This document shows positions 7,492-15,280 of a stretch of DNA of 64,000 bases, in pieces. A program made the position numbers and the translations under genes. The notes beneath the pieces were generated by a model. The model saw nothing but the letters and a program-made list of their open reading frames with translations, made no database searches and was not told the origin of the DNA. How positions within the stretch are numbered: the first letter of the stretch is position 1; each line of letters starts with the position of its first letter. This stretch comes from Sphingomonas sp. 35-24ZXX (GTDB lineage: Bacteria > Pseudomonadota > Alphaproteobacteria > Sphingomonadales > Sphingomonadaceae), in NCBI RefSeq assembly GCF_000786215.1, contig NZ_JROG01000001.1:248001-312000 (forward strand), read 5' to 3'.

Positions 7492-9138
7492 TCAATCTAC
7501 GGGTGCAGGATCCGCGATTTTTAGGCCGTGCTCTGTGTCGAGCAGGCGACCGGCCGCTATTAAGGCCTCTTGGGCGCGCTCGATTGCCTGCCGCGAGTAT
7601 GCGCCCCCCGTGGCCGGCTGGCCTTGGTACAGGCTCTTGCGGCCGGTCTTGCGCACCTCCCAACCTTTGGTCCTGCTGGCGCGCACCGTGTCGAGAACCC
7701 AGCGCTCGAGCTCGGCGCTGTTTTGCTGGTCTTGGCCCGGCGTTGCCGTTGAGGCTGAGACAGGCCCATCAACCCGGTCAAGGCGCAGGGTTTCCCGGTT
7801 CTGCCGAAACAAGCGGGCCTTGCCAGGCTCCCCCCATAATTGCTGGCTGGGAGGGATATTTTGCTTCAGGATGCCAATGTCGACCAGATCCGCACCACGC
7901 GGGTGCATGCCGATCACCATGCGCGGTCGGTCGACAAAAGCACTCGATCCGCGGATCGCGTCCCGCATCTGAGCGAACCGTTGAACATGCCCTTTGCGCA
8001 GATGGTGGACCAAGATGACCGCGCAGTTGTGTCTCCTCGCCACCTCGTTGAGCTTGTCGTAGAGCTCGCTGACTGCCTCTGGCGAATTCTCATCCCGGAG
8101 GAATTTCAACGCAGGATCAGCAATGACCAGGTCTACTGGCCAGCGTACACGATCGGGCCATTCTAGGCACTCATCGATATCTTTGCCTGCGGCCGGTAGT
8201 AACAGGCAACGACGATAGGATCCGTGCTCTGGTCCGGAGAAATGGTTTTGACGCTCACTGAGTGTGGCAGCGTTCTCTTCGCCAGAAAAGACCATGTAGC
8301 TTCCGCCGCCTTCAACCGGCTGTCCGAGAAACGAAAGTTCGCCCTTGGATTGCGAACCAATCATCGCACAGAGTTCGCCCAGCATGGTAGATTTGCCCAC
8401 ACCGCTTGGTCCGATAACGAGCGTTGTGGTGCCTCGCGGAATCAGACCGGGCACCACCCATCGAAATTCGGTTTCGTCCTCAGACGGATTGAAGGCCGCA
8501 TACAGGTCAAGATTCCAGTTCAAGTCGTCGAGCAGGTCCAGTTCTTCGAGAATTTTTTGACCGTCAGCGCGAACTCGTTCTGCCCACGCTTGTTCTGTTT
8601 CTCCCGCTCGGGGCAGTTTATCGATAGTCGGCTCAATCCCCTGGACGCTCTCTCGGTTGGGCCCAAGCACCATTTCATGCTGCACTTTCAACCGCGCGAT
8701 ATAAATGTCCTCGCGCTCATATTCCTTTCGCGCGAGCTCAGGCGTAGATTGCAGTCGGGCTTGCCAAACGTCGCCCTGACGGTCTGCAAGAGCGAATGGC
8801 AACTCGACCGCGCGGGCGAAAGCATGGTCCAGCTCTATGGCGCTTATCTTCGCGCCACCATTCGACCAGTCGCCATCGGGGCTATTCCAAATGTGTCCCC
8901 CGGTCCAAAACCAGTCATTATCTGTTTTCAGAGCAGTCCCGCGCAGATGGCTGACAATTGCATCGGCCTCGTTCCGATTTACGATGAAGCAGGCCCCAAA
9001 ATTGAAGCGGCCGGCATCGCTTGGCGAATGCGGCGTGTGGAATGCACCTATTTTGACAAAATGCTCGCTTACTCGATCGAGCTCGGGCGTAGAGCTCGAA
9101 GTCCCGATTGTGAACGGGACGGCGACATAATCCGACAT
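7492..9138 (-). CDS. RepA-like AAA (AAA_25-type) ATPase, probable replication protein
   Basis: Probable hexameric helicase-like ATPase acting in replication of the element. The 548-residue protein has an N-terminal region of about 230 residues without a family I can name, then Walker A GPSGVGKST (about residues 243-251), the AAA_25 phrase YMVFSGEEN, a Walker B-like LVIADPALKFL near 333, and a sensor-like CAVILVHHLRKG. The C-terminal 100 residues are basic and may bind DNA. The ATG at 9138 overlaps the stop of the upstream AlpA-like gene (TGATG); a GTG one codon upstream is possible. No primase motif is visible. Coupling to AlpA and the nearby repeats support a replication role, which remains inference. 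Confidence 0.8.
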   Translation of the reverse strand: MSDYVAVPFTIGTSSSTPELDRVSEHFVKIGAFHTPHSPSDAGRFNFGACFIVNRNEADAIVSHLRGTALKTDNDWFWTGGHIWNSPDGDWSNGGAKISAIELDHAFARAVELPFALADRQGDVWQARLQSTPELARKEYEREDIYIARLKVQHEMVLGPNRESVQGIEPTIDKLPRAGETEQAWAERVRADGQKILEELDLLDDLNWNLDLYAAFNPSEDETEFRWVVPGLIPRGTTTLVIGPSGVGKSTMLGELCAMIGSQSKGELSFLGQPVEGGGSYMVFSGEENAATLSERQNHFSGPEHGSYRRCLLLPAAGKDIDECLEWPDRVRWPVDLVIADPALKFLRDENSPEAVSELYDKLNEVARRHNCAVILVHHLRKGHVQRFAQMRDAIRGSSAFVDRPRMVIGMHPRGADLVDIGILKQNIPPSQQLWGEPGKARLFRQNRETLRLDRVDGPVSASTATPGQDQQNSAELERWVLDTVRASRTKGWEVRKTGRKSLYQGQPATGGAYSRQAIERAQEALIAAGRLLDTEHGLKIADPAPVD

Positions 9139-9332
9139 CACACGGACACCGCGCCGGCCAGTCGATCAAGCCACGCCTGCTGTTCGGCGCGCGTTATCAA
9201 CGTCCGGCCGCCGGCCTTCAGCGCACGGATGCGGCCGGCGTTCACTTCCTGGTAGATCTTGCTGCGGCTGATGCCGAGGCGTCTGGCGGCGTCGGCGGGG
9301 CAGTCTGCGATTGGTTCGACGAAATTACTCAT
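9138..9332 (-). CDS. AlpA/excisionase-type helix-turn-helix protein
   Basis: Small DNA-binding protein of 64 residues. The HTH_17/MerR-like pattern is clear: AARRLGISRSKIYQEVNAGR followed by a wing (GGRTLITRAE) and a terminal helix (QQAWLDRL). Such proteins act as excisionases or as activators of integrase or replication genes in P4-like elements. Its stop overlaps the start of the ATPase gene, so the two are co-translated. Upstream lie two perfect inverted repeats that could be its operators. Which role it has here cannot be told from the sequence. Confidence 0.87.
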   Translation of the reverse strand: MSNFVEPIADCPADAARRLGISRSKIYQEVNAGRIRALKAGGRTLITRAEQQAWLDRLAGAVSV

Positions 9333-9368
9333 GGCGGGACATCCTCGTTAGGGGTTGGATGTCCTTAA

Positions 9369-9414
9369 ACTGATCGAAAAATCCGATCAGTCAAGCATCG
9401 TAGCCAAATACGAT
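9369..9414. promoter_or_regulatory. Two operator-like inverted repeats upstream of the AlpA-like gene
   Basis: ACTGATCG (9369-9376) and CGATCAGT (9384-9391) are perfect 8-bp arms with a 7-bp spacer. ATCGTA (9397-9402) and TACGAT (9409-9414) are perfect 6-bp arms with a 6-bp spacer. Both lie within 85 bp upstream of the leftward AlpA-ATPase operon in an AT-rich stretch suited to a promoter. They are plausible binding sites for AlpA itself or for a repressor. Confidence 0.55.
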
Positions 9415-9447
9415 AGTTATTAAAGAGCTATTGTCTCAACTCTATAG

Positions 9448-9536
9448 TACATCTTGTCTTTTGGCACACTCCTTGCGAGTTTAACAACAATTGGAAGTCA
9501 GCAGGGTTCTATCAAACCTGGATGGTACATCTTGTC
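9448..9536 (+). repeat. 12-bp direct repeat GTACATCTTGTC
   Basis: Exact copies at 9448-9459 and 9525-9536, 77 bp apart, each preceded by T(A/G) and followed by a related Y-rich stretch. They lie in the control region between divergent gene blocks and are not part of any gene. Candidate binding sites for an element-encoded or phage-encoded regulator. Confidence 0.5.
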
Positions 9537-9616
9537 CTATCGAGCCAATACGACACATTTGAAAAAAAATTTTGGTGCGGGCACCGGAAATGGAATTTGG
9601 AGGTCGTGCGCCGGGC

Positions 9617-9630
9617 ACCCCCCGGGGGGT
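9617..9630. repeat. Perfect 14-bp GC palindrome ACCCCCCGGGGGGT
   Basis: Six C followed by six G flanked by A and T, in non-coding DNA. It uses the same ACCCCCC and GGGGGGT words that form the main stem of the RNA candidate upstream of the Abi gene at 15566-15606, but here with no loop between them. Confidence 0.5.
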
Positions 9631-9921
9631 CAGTGGCCTCGTCGGTCGATTTGGCCGCCTTTACCACTCTCACCCGCCCAGCCCGACTGCCCCATCGATT
9701 CGGCTGTAATGGCGTCGGGCAATGTCGCCCGCAGCCGAGCGACACCACCCCCCCCCGGCAGGCAACTGCGATAGACAGAGCCGACAGCCGGCCGTCACCT
9801 TGCCGGCGATCTTGCCGCCTTCGATGTCGGGCAAGGCCGACAATCTGCCCGACAACAAAATCGTTGCTACCGACAGGGGCTTCTGGGACGATTCTTGGAT
9901 CAACAGAGAAGGACCGATCCC

Positions 9922-10104
9922 ATGAACAACGTGATCCAGTTCCCCACCGCTGCCGACCGTGAGCACCGCCAGGCCGAGCGCGCTGCAGCTGATTGTGACG
10001 CCGAAACGATGATGCGGCTGGCATGTGGCGCGCAGGACGCCACGGTCCGCACTGAAGCCGCACGGTGGATGCTCGAGGTGCTGGCGGTCAAGGTGAGCGC
10101 GTGA
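9922..10104 (+). CDS. Small hypothetical protein (60 aa)
   Basis: Not recognised by family. The ATG at 9922 has a good ribosome site (AGAAGGA, 8 bases upstream). The product starts MNNVIQFPTAADREHRQAER and is otherwise a charged, helical protein with two Cys and a C-terminal amphipathic helix (EAARWMLEVLAVKV). It is the first rightward gene after the control region, a position often held by regulators in satellites, but there is no clear DNA-binding motif. Confidence 0.55.
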   Translation: MNNVIQFPTAADREHRQAERAAADCDAETMMRLACGAQDATVRTEAARWMLEVLAVKVSA

Positions 10105-10145
10105 GCTGGCTATCGGTTGGCGCAATCGTAAGCTAGCTCCCTGCG

Positions 10146-10571
10146 ATGCTGCTGATCCTTCTCCTACAAATCGTCCCCGCCGGGCAGACGTTCGAATGCA
10201 CCCCGACCCATGTCTGGGACGGCGATGGTCCTATCTGGTGCGCCGAGGGGCCGCGCATCCGCCTCTCAGGGATCGCTGCGCGTGAAATGGACGGGAGCTG
10301 CAGCCCTGGGCATCCGTGCCCGACCGCCAGCGCTGAGGAGGCACGCGACGGCCTGGCGAAGCTACTAGGCACGGTGGCAGGCACAGCCTCGACCGGTCAT
10401 CTGTTGGTCAAAGGGCCACGACTATCTTGCGTTTCAGACGGCGGCGCAGGTGGAACGCGCACTGCTGCGTGGTGCAGCTCGCCTGTGCACGGCGACATCA
10501 GCTGCGCGATGGTGAAGGCCGGGCTGGCGATGCGTTGGGCGCGATACTGGCGATCGCACCGCTGTATCTGA
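10146..10571 (+). CDS. SNase-like (thermonuclease family) secreted protein
   Basis: The 141-residue product starts with a short hydrophobic leader (MLLILLLQIVPAGQ) and contains an SNase-like core: a VWDGDG loop followed by PRIRLSGIAAREMD, and a C-terminal CAMVKAGLAMRWARYW helix. Compared with staphylococcal nuclease, the Arg35 and Glu43 positions are kept (R in IRL, E in REMD), but the Asp40 calcium ligand is Ala. Six or more Cys suggest disulfides outside the cytoplasm. It could be a nuclease with altered metal use or a non-catalytic relative. It follows the 60-residue gene with a 41-bp gap and no clear terminator between. Confidence 0.7.
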   Translation: MLLILLLQIVPAGQTFECTPTHVWDGDGPIWCAEGPRIRLSGIAAREMDGSCSPGHPCPTASAEEARDGLAKLLGTVAGTASTGHLLVKGPRLSCVSDGGAGGTRTAAWCSSPVHGDISCAMVKAGLAMRWARYWRSHRCI

Positions 10572-10644
10572 CCGCATGGGCACATCGTCCGCGGGCTGGG
10601 GATGGGTGGCTTTGGCTACCGTAAGCGGCCAAGGCTTGTCTCGC

Positions 10645-10908
10645 TTAATAGCCAACCTGCGATCTCAGATTGCTGACCTCTGATTCAAGCGAAGCAATGC
10701 GTGAGTCCAGCTCGCTATTGGTTGCTTCAGCTGCGTCGAGACGGGTTTCCAGGTCATCGAGCTTGGATTGCAGTTCGTCTGGATCGAAGCTGTTATCAGA
10801 AGCAATGTCCGCCACTTCGTCCTTCTGGGAATCGGAGAGGCCAGGACCCTTGCAACTGGTGGCAGCGATGCACCCGAGCGTGACCGCAATAACGATAGAC
10901 TTTCGCAC
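10645..10908 (-). CDS. Small coiled-coil lipoprotein
   Basis: An 87-residue product with a type II signal peptide, MRKSIVIAVTLGCIAATSC, the last Cys being the likely lipidation site. After an acidic linker the rest is one heptad-type coiled coil (LQSKLDDLETRLDAAE, then LDSRIASLESEVSNL) resembling the trimerising helix of Lpp-like proteins. It probably sits at a membrane on the periplasmic side. Function unknown. Convergent with the SNase-like gene. Confidence 0.7.
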   Translation of the reverse strand: MRKSIVIAVTLGCIAATSCKGPGLSDSQKDEVADIASDNSFDPDELQSKLDDLETRLDAAEATNSELDSRIASLESEVSNLRSQVGY

Positions 10909-11086
10909 TAAGTTTCCCTTTTACGACCCGCGTTCAGTTACCCCCTTCTTCTGGGGGTTGTGGATATCAGTTTGCGGGCGCCTAATCCCCATAGCTTCTT
11001 ATCGAGTCGCAGCGAAACATTATGCCAAGACCTTAGGTCGGTCGAGCTTCTATTGGCTGTCTTATGTTGACCAGCAGGAGAATAAA

Positions 11087-11416
11087 ATGCGCAAGATGAT
11101 TATCGGAATCTGTTGCTTGGCAATTGCCGTTCCCGCCTATGCCCAGTCAACTTCTGTTCGGCCTCATGTTCGCAAAGATGGCACGTTCGTTCAGGGTCAC
11201 CGCCGCACCAACCCGAATTCGTCAGTCTACGACAATTGGTCCACCAAGCCGAATGTTAACCCCTACACCGGGCGCACTGGGACGGTCGATCCATATACCT
11301 CGACATTGAACCGATCCTATCCGCGCACCACTGCGCCGACGTATCGGTCTACCACTCCCAGCTGGCAGCCGCCAAAGACCAGCAACAAGCCTGCAGCGAA
11401 CCCTTGGAAGTTCTGA
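11087..11416 (+). CDS. Secreted Thr/Pro/Tyr-rich hypothetical protein
   Basis: The ATG at 11087 is chosen over longer frames because it has a good ribosome site (CAGGAG, 6 bases upstream) and starts a clean signal peptide (MRKMIIGICCLAIAVPAYA, cleavage before QST). The mature part of about 90 residues is low in hydrophobic residues and rich in Thr, Pro, Ser, Tyr and Asn, and contains HVRKDGTFVQGHRRT, a phrase I associate with short secreted proteins of alphaproteobacteria with no known role. Probably disordered outside the cytoplasm. Confidence 0.72.
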   Translation: MRKMIIGICCLAIAVPAYAQSTSVRPHVRKDGTFVQGHRRTNPNSSVYDNWSTKPNVNPYTGRTGTVDPYTSTLNRSYPRTTAPTYRSTTPSWQPPKTSNKPAANPWKF

Positions 11417-11593
11417 TTTAGTTAGGTCAGATAGTTCGGTGATTAGGCTGTGACTCGCTTCATCAAACATTCCCATACCCACTTGCTGGCGCACCTGACA
11501 CCACGGTTTGCGCCGAGGCTACTGGGTGGATGTTTGATGTACTGGCGGTTAGGGTGAGGCCGTCAGCTTCCGTATTAACGGCAGTCCTATCCG

Positions 11594-12433
11594 TTATGGG
11601 ACCTGCCAACGGATCAGCCCATCCCCTCCGACGGGCTCAGGATCTCTCAAAAAGCGTTTCTCGATAAAGCGCGCAGCCTTGCGATCTGCAGCGATAACAC
11701 ATTCACGCGCTTGCCGAACAACGGCATCATTTAGAGCTTTCGCAAGAGCATCGGGTGCTTGGCTAGAAAAAGCCTTGGCGACATCCTCGCGATGGACAAG
11801 TATCACTACGCGATCGGGTGCGTAAGGGAACATCAGAAATCCATGAGGCTGTGCGATTCCTTGGGACAGCATGAGGGGAAGGTCGCAGGTCAGCAGCCTA
11901 TGCCGAGATCTGACATCGATGCGAAAAATGCGCATGCTCGCCACCAGTTGCACGATATCAGGTGATGAAATCATGTCGGCCAAAAGGTGATTGATCTGGT
12001 CGGAAACCATCGACTGATGGGCCGGGGAGCCTGGATCGAAGTCGGCCGTGCCTGTCATTCGGGCCCTCAACTCCTGTCGCAAATACTGGATGCGACTTGG
12101 ACTCCGATGCATAAGTGAAATCACAAATCGCACAAGGCCAACTCTATCCTGATCAGAGCCGCGCTCCCCTTTGTCCAGTTTTTGCAATGCGACTGCTGCG
12201 CGAGCATCGATAAGTTGGAAAAACTGGCTCTCAAGGCGCTGGCGCTCCTCCTCAGTCGCCGCAGCCGAAAAGGCGTAAAGGTCGCGCTCTTTACCGATCC
12301 CCCGCGGCACGGCCTTCTTTGCATGCAACGAACCATCAGGTGAAGGGCGCACGTATCGAACCATTGTTCCTTGGTTGGCCCATCGAGCTGTGTAGAATTG
12401 CGGAAGGTAATGGTGTTCTCGGGGAATACTCAT
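11594..12433 (-). CDS. DUF4238 domain protein
   Basis: The 279-residue product begins with the DUF4238 signature HHYLPQFYTARWA (residues 7-19), followed by a basic-aromatic strand and KERDLYAF, and an all-helical middle. The domain is of unknown function and occurs sporadically, often on mobile DNA. No catalytic residues can be assigned. The neighbours on both sides are small secreted proteins; a 160-bp gap precedes the gene's 3' end and nothing is evident there. The ATG at 12433 matches the domain start closely. Confidence 0.8.
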   Translation of the reverse strand: MSIPREHHYLPQFYTARWANQGTMVRYVRPSPDGSLHAKKAVPRGIGKERDLYAFSAAATEEERQRLESQFFQLIDARAAVALQKLDKGERGSDQDRVGLVRFVISLMHRSPSRIQYLRQELRARMTGTADFDPGSPAHQSMVSDQINHLLADMISSPDIVQLVASMRIFRIDVRSRHRLLTCDLPLMLSQGIAQPHGFLMFPYAPDRVVILVHREDVAKAFSSQAPDALAKALNDAVVRQARECVIAADRKAARFIEKRFLRDPEPVGGDGLIRWQVP

Positions 12434-12510
12434 CTTGCACCGATAGCACCAAGGGCTTCTAGAGGTAACCAGTCATGCCGCTAGGCATGAGGCTCGACCG
12501 CCGCCGTTGC

Positions 12511-12948
12511 TCATTCGCACCCGATGCCGTCACCGTCCCGATCGAGGCCGGCGCGGTAGCCCGGATCGCCTACCCTGACGGGCGCGGCACCAACTGCGCG
12601 GGCATGGGAGCAGTTGCGCCAATAGACGTACTCCTCTGGTCCCTTTGTCGGTTCCGCCAGGTAGACCGGGGCAGGGGGATCATCGGGGGCTTCCGTAATA
12701 GCAGTTGCAGTTGACTCAGCTGCGGCTTCGCCAGCCTGCTCTGCCGCAAGCATCCCGGCGGTGGCGGCTTCTTCTGCGACGGCTTCAGCGGATTGATCCG
12801 CGAGCTCGGCAGGAGCGACTAGATACGATGGCTCTCTTTGGGCGCGCGTAGGATCTCTGGTGGGGTCGACAGACCAGCGGCCAGCGATGAATGCGGCCAG
12901 GGCAATAAAGCCCAGCGTCCCGAGACTGTTCCCCTTTGCTTCGGCCAT
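12511..12948 (-). CDS. Membrane-anchored protein with C-terminal Excalibur calcium-binding domain
   Basis: The 145-residue protein has an uncleaved or signal-anchor segment at residues 9-24 (LGTLGFIALAAFIAGRW), an Ala/Glu-rich linker, and a C-terminal Excalibur domain: YWRNCSHARAVG, then GYRAGLDRDGDGIGCE, with the DxDxDG calcium loop and the paired Cys. This domain is found in extracellular proteins, often with SNase-like nucleases; an SNase-like gene lies 2 kb away in the same element. Role unknown. Confidence 0.8.
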   Translation of the reverse strand: MAEAKGNSLGTLGFIALAAFIAGRWSVDPTRDPTRAQREPSYLVAPAELADQSAEAVAEEAATAGMLAAEQAGEAAAESTATAITEAPDDPPAPVYLAEPTKGPEEYVYWRNCSHARAVGAAPVRVGDPGYRAGLDRDGDGIGCE

Positions 12949-13130
12949 CCGGGGATGCTGCGCCTCGGGGCCGAGTGTGTCGAATCCTTCTTATTGGGGG
13001 GAATGCGGTGCGACGACAGGGAGCGTAGAGCGTCAGGCGGTGAAACATAGGAAGCGCAGGGATGGCGCCTGGCGGGGCTTATTCTGGCATGCCATTGCTT
13101 TTGGTTCGAAGGCAATAACATCGCTGGAGA

Positions 13131-13502
13131 TCAGAATTTGCGCTTTGGAAAACCGGAGAAGTTCGCCCTCTCACATTGGCCAGTGATGATCTGAACCCAT
13201 TTAGTACCGCGCGTGTGGGTCTTTTGCTCAAAGGCGCCAGATTCACGGTTCACCACGAACGATTTCAACAGAATTTGGGTGTCTACGTAATCGAACACGA
13301 TTTCAGTATCGGAGACGCGATGGATGGGGGCAGTGGCATTGCAGTCACCTGCGCACCAGCGCTTTTGGTCGAGATCAACTCGGGCAATCAGTTCTACTGG
13401 CTTTTTTGAGGCGTCAGGGTCGAACTTGTCGCTTGAATATCTGGTGCCCACGCACACCAAGTTGAATGTCGCGGCTGTAACGATCGCTATAACGACTCCC
13501 AT
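13131..13502 (-). CDS. Hypothetical protein with N-terminal membrane or signal segment
   Basis: A 123-residue product not recognised by family. MGVVIAIVTAATFNLVCVG is a hydrophobic start that may be a lipoprotein or anchor signal. The remainder looks like a small beta-rich extracytoplasmic domain with two Cys (RWCAGDC) and basic C-terminus (FPKRKF). Composition is plausible for a gene but no homology is recalled, so confidence is moderate. Confidence 0.5.
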   Translation of the reverse strand: MGVVIAIVTAATFNLVCVGTRYSSDKFDPDASKKPVELIARVDLDQKRWCAGDCNATAPIHRVSDTEIVFDYVDTQILLKSFVVNRESGAFEQKTHTRGTKWVQIITGQCERANFSGFPKRKF

Positions 13503-13863
13503 GCCCCGTCACCTTTGCTATTGCGCGTTTGCTGGATTGTATTGTCTCACCAATCTACCGCAATCGGCAAGCACCAATGCAAAAGAGGCTGGTAGTGCAG
13601 CGCACCCCAGCCCCTTCCGTCCGACAATGCAGCGGTCTTCCTATTGCCCGTTGCCTGCCTGGCGATTGTATCAGCGACGATGCGATCAGCCAAAGGGAGA
13701 AGCAACCGGATGCGGTTCTATGGGGTGGCGACCGAGCCGTGATAATTACCAGTTGATTGCCAAGCGGAGCCTGATTGCCGGACCGACCAGATTTCTACGC
13801 TACGGCACATTTTTTTGGCTAGCTTGACAGCACCGTGGCTGCCCAACGTGGCCAGGTATCGAC

Positions 13864-13911
13864 GAGAAGAGGGCCGGAACCACGGGGGTTAGCCTATCCG
13901 ACCCTCTTCTC
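13864..13911. repeat. Inverted repeat A sharing AGAAGAGGGCCGG with repeat B
   Basis: GAGAAGAGGG (13864-13873) and CCCTCTTCTC (13902-13911) are perfect 10-bp arms around a 28-base loop. The left arm with its extension, AGAAGAGGGCCGG, recurs at about 14220 as the left arm of repeat B. Confidence 0.6.
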
Positions 13912-14071
13912 TGGCACCACCCGGAGGCTCATGACCATCGGGCAGCACTTGAATCAGGAGCTGCCACGCCTCGGCGCGATTGTCATCAAGATGGTCAAAC
14001 GGAAGGACACAGAGATAGAAATGAATATGACCTTACCGCAAGGTAGTTGTGCCTCGCTTTAGGCCACGCAA

Positions 14072-14108
14072 CCAAGGGGCTCAGTGCTGAAAGTTCCAAG
14101 CCCCTTGG
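14072..14108. repeat. Inverted repeat CCAAGGGGCT/AGCCCCTTGG
   Basis: Perfect 10-bp arms at 14072-14081 and 14099-14108 with a 17-base loop. It is followed by two smaller hairpins, GGCAC/GTGCC (14141-14156) and CGCGTT/AACGCG (14156-14174). No T-tract follows, so an intrinsic terminator is not supported. Confidence 0.55.
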
Positions 14109-14222
14109 CCGCATCCTGCACCGGGTCGCAAATGCAGGCTGGCACTTTGAGGTGCCGCGTTTGGATGCAACGCGGTCCCTAGTTGCCGCGTGATCCAGAG
14201 CACAAAGTGTCTGATCACTAGA

Positions 14223-14257
14223 AGAGGGCCGGCTACCGGGGGCGGAACCGGCCCTCT
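14223..14257. repeat. Inverted repeat B AGAGGGCCGG/CCGGCCCTCT
   Basis: Perfect 10-bp arms at 14223-14232 and 14248-14257 with a 15-base loop rich in G. It resembles repeat A, 356 bp to the left. Both could fold as extruded DNA hairpins or as RNA. Confidence 0.6.
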
Positions 14258-14462
14258 CTTACTGGTGCCGTCTCGGCGCCCCATGAATAGCGCCCGGAAC
14301 CAGCTGCGTAAGCGAAGCCGCTCTTAGCCAATCTTGGTTAACGCTACGTTATCAGGCCTTTTGGAAGCGATAGAGAGGCCATCAATTTAAGAATTGGCGG
14401 AGGTGTGACGGCCTGCCTGTTTTCACTTTCCTACACCCCAAGCTCAGCGTCATCCTGCCGCC

Positions 14463-14750
14463 ATGCGTAGAATCGACCAAGCCGAACTCGAGCAGATCCT
14501 GTACCACGCCCTCAAGGCCGCACCTGCCACCGCCAAGACGGGCCTGCGCTCCAAGCTGGCGATGGAGAGCGACCGCGCCCATGATGCCATGGCCAAGCAT
14601 ATAGCTGCCCGCCTGTCCGGTGCGTCATTGGCTGTGGTTATGGCCGACCTGGTGGACAACGGCTATTTTGGGCAGCGGCCGGGAATATGGGGTAAGGATG
14701 AAGCGGGCCCGGAAACAGTAAGCCTTAGTGAAAAGGACCAGCATTCATGA
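14463..14750 (+). CDS. Small hypothetical protein coupled to the PIN-like gene (95 aa)
   Basis: Not recognised. The product is helical and charged; it begins MRRIDQAELEQILYHALKAA and carries a middle segment IAARLSGASLAVVMADLVDNG that could be an amphipathic or packing helix. Its stop overlaps the start of the next gene (ATGA at 14747), so the two are translated together. The arrangement, a small protein translationally coupled to a probable RNase, recalls toxin-antitoxin pairs, but this protein shows no Phd, RHH or AbrB DNA-binding pattern. Confidence 0.6.
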   Translation: MRRIDQAELEQILYHALKAAPATAKTGLRSKLAMESDRAHDAMAKHIAARLSGASLAVVMADLVDNGYFGQRPGIWGKDEAGPETVSLSEKDQHS

Positions 14751-15280
14751 CTGAGCGCAAGCGCGGCCGACTGCCACCACCAGATCCGCGGTATCACGGT
14801 ACGATGCTCGACGCCCATTTGCTCGACGATATAAGTGATGACCGGGCGGCCCAACGCGCTGCTCGCGATAAAATTGTGGAGCTACCTAAGACCTTATTTC
14901 AGATCATGTTACCGCATTCTGTGAAAGCAGAGATCGATCACCCGCGAACGCCAGCTGTCGTTAAGGAACGGGCAAGCGCGTTCATCTATTCCTTCGACAC
15001 CAAGATCGCATCTGCCGACATCGTAAGGAAAGCGAAGTCCATCATGCGCGGGAATGCAGCCAGTGCCAAACATGATCGGGATGCGGAACATTGCTGCGAT
15101 GCTTCCATCTGGGGCAGTTTCTTTGTTACTCTCGACGATCGAATCGTGCGTAAGCGGGAAGAAATGCGTGCCGCCCTGCCAGGTCTATGGATAATGACCC
15201 CAGTCGAGTGGATAGATAACCTAGCGCATCACGAGCGCACCACCCTGATTGATGACGATTACCTACCGGTGATCATTTGA
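14747..15280 (+). CDS. PIN-like domain protein (putative RNase)
   Basis: The 177-residue product has features of a PIN-type nuclease: an early Asp in a hydrophobic strand (MLDAHLLDD, Asp22), LPHSVKAEI with Glu62, a helix with AEHCCDASIWG (Asp118), then a strand SFFVTLDDRI with Asp130. Order and spacing fit the four-acid PIN centre, but the similarity is by pattern only. The strand after it, LPGLWIMTPVEWID, also matches the PIN end motif where the target region is placed. It is coupled to the 95-residue gene upstream and sits just left of the Abi unit, so a defence or toxin role is plausible. Without a structural match the call is provisional. Confidence 0.5.
   Translation: MTERKRGRLPPPDPRYHGTMLDAHLLDDISDDRAAQRAARDKIVELPKTLFQIMLPHSVKAEIDHPRTPAVVKERASAFIYSFDTKIASADIVRKAKSIMRGNAASAKHDRDAEHCCDASIWGSFFVTLDDRIVRKREEMRAALPGLWIMTPVEWIDNLAHHERTTLIDDDYLPVII

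Larger units (their letters stand above)
9333..9921. other. Control region between divergent modules of the element
   Basis: About 590 bp with no credible gene. It separates the leftward AlpA-ATPase operon from the rightward cargo genes. It holds the operator-like inverted repeats, a 12-bp direct repeat, a GC palindrome and an A8T4 tract near 9560, each listed separately. Towards its right end, GTCGGGCA at 9828-9860 and its inverted copy TGCCCGAC flank a short spacer just before the 60-residue gene. Confidence 0.6.
13503..14462. other. Gene-poor stretch with several strong hairpins
   Basis: Nearly 1 kb without a convincing coding sequence. Short open frames exist, but they are Arg/Pro/Ser-rich and lack ribosome sites, except one 43-codon frame at 13931 whose spacing is poor. 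The stretch holds at least five inverted repeats between 13864 and 14257, listed separately, and so may contain RNA genes or a transmitted-DNA signal. Confidence 0.5.

Noticed and set aside
13931-14062. 43-codon open frame with a GGAGG-like site
   Set aside because: Spacing from GGAGG to ATG is too short and the product is not protein-like enough; the region is dominated by hairpins.
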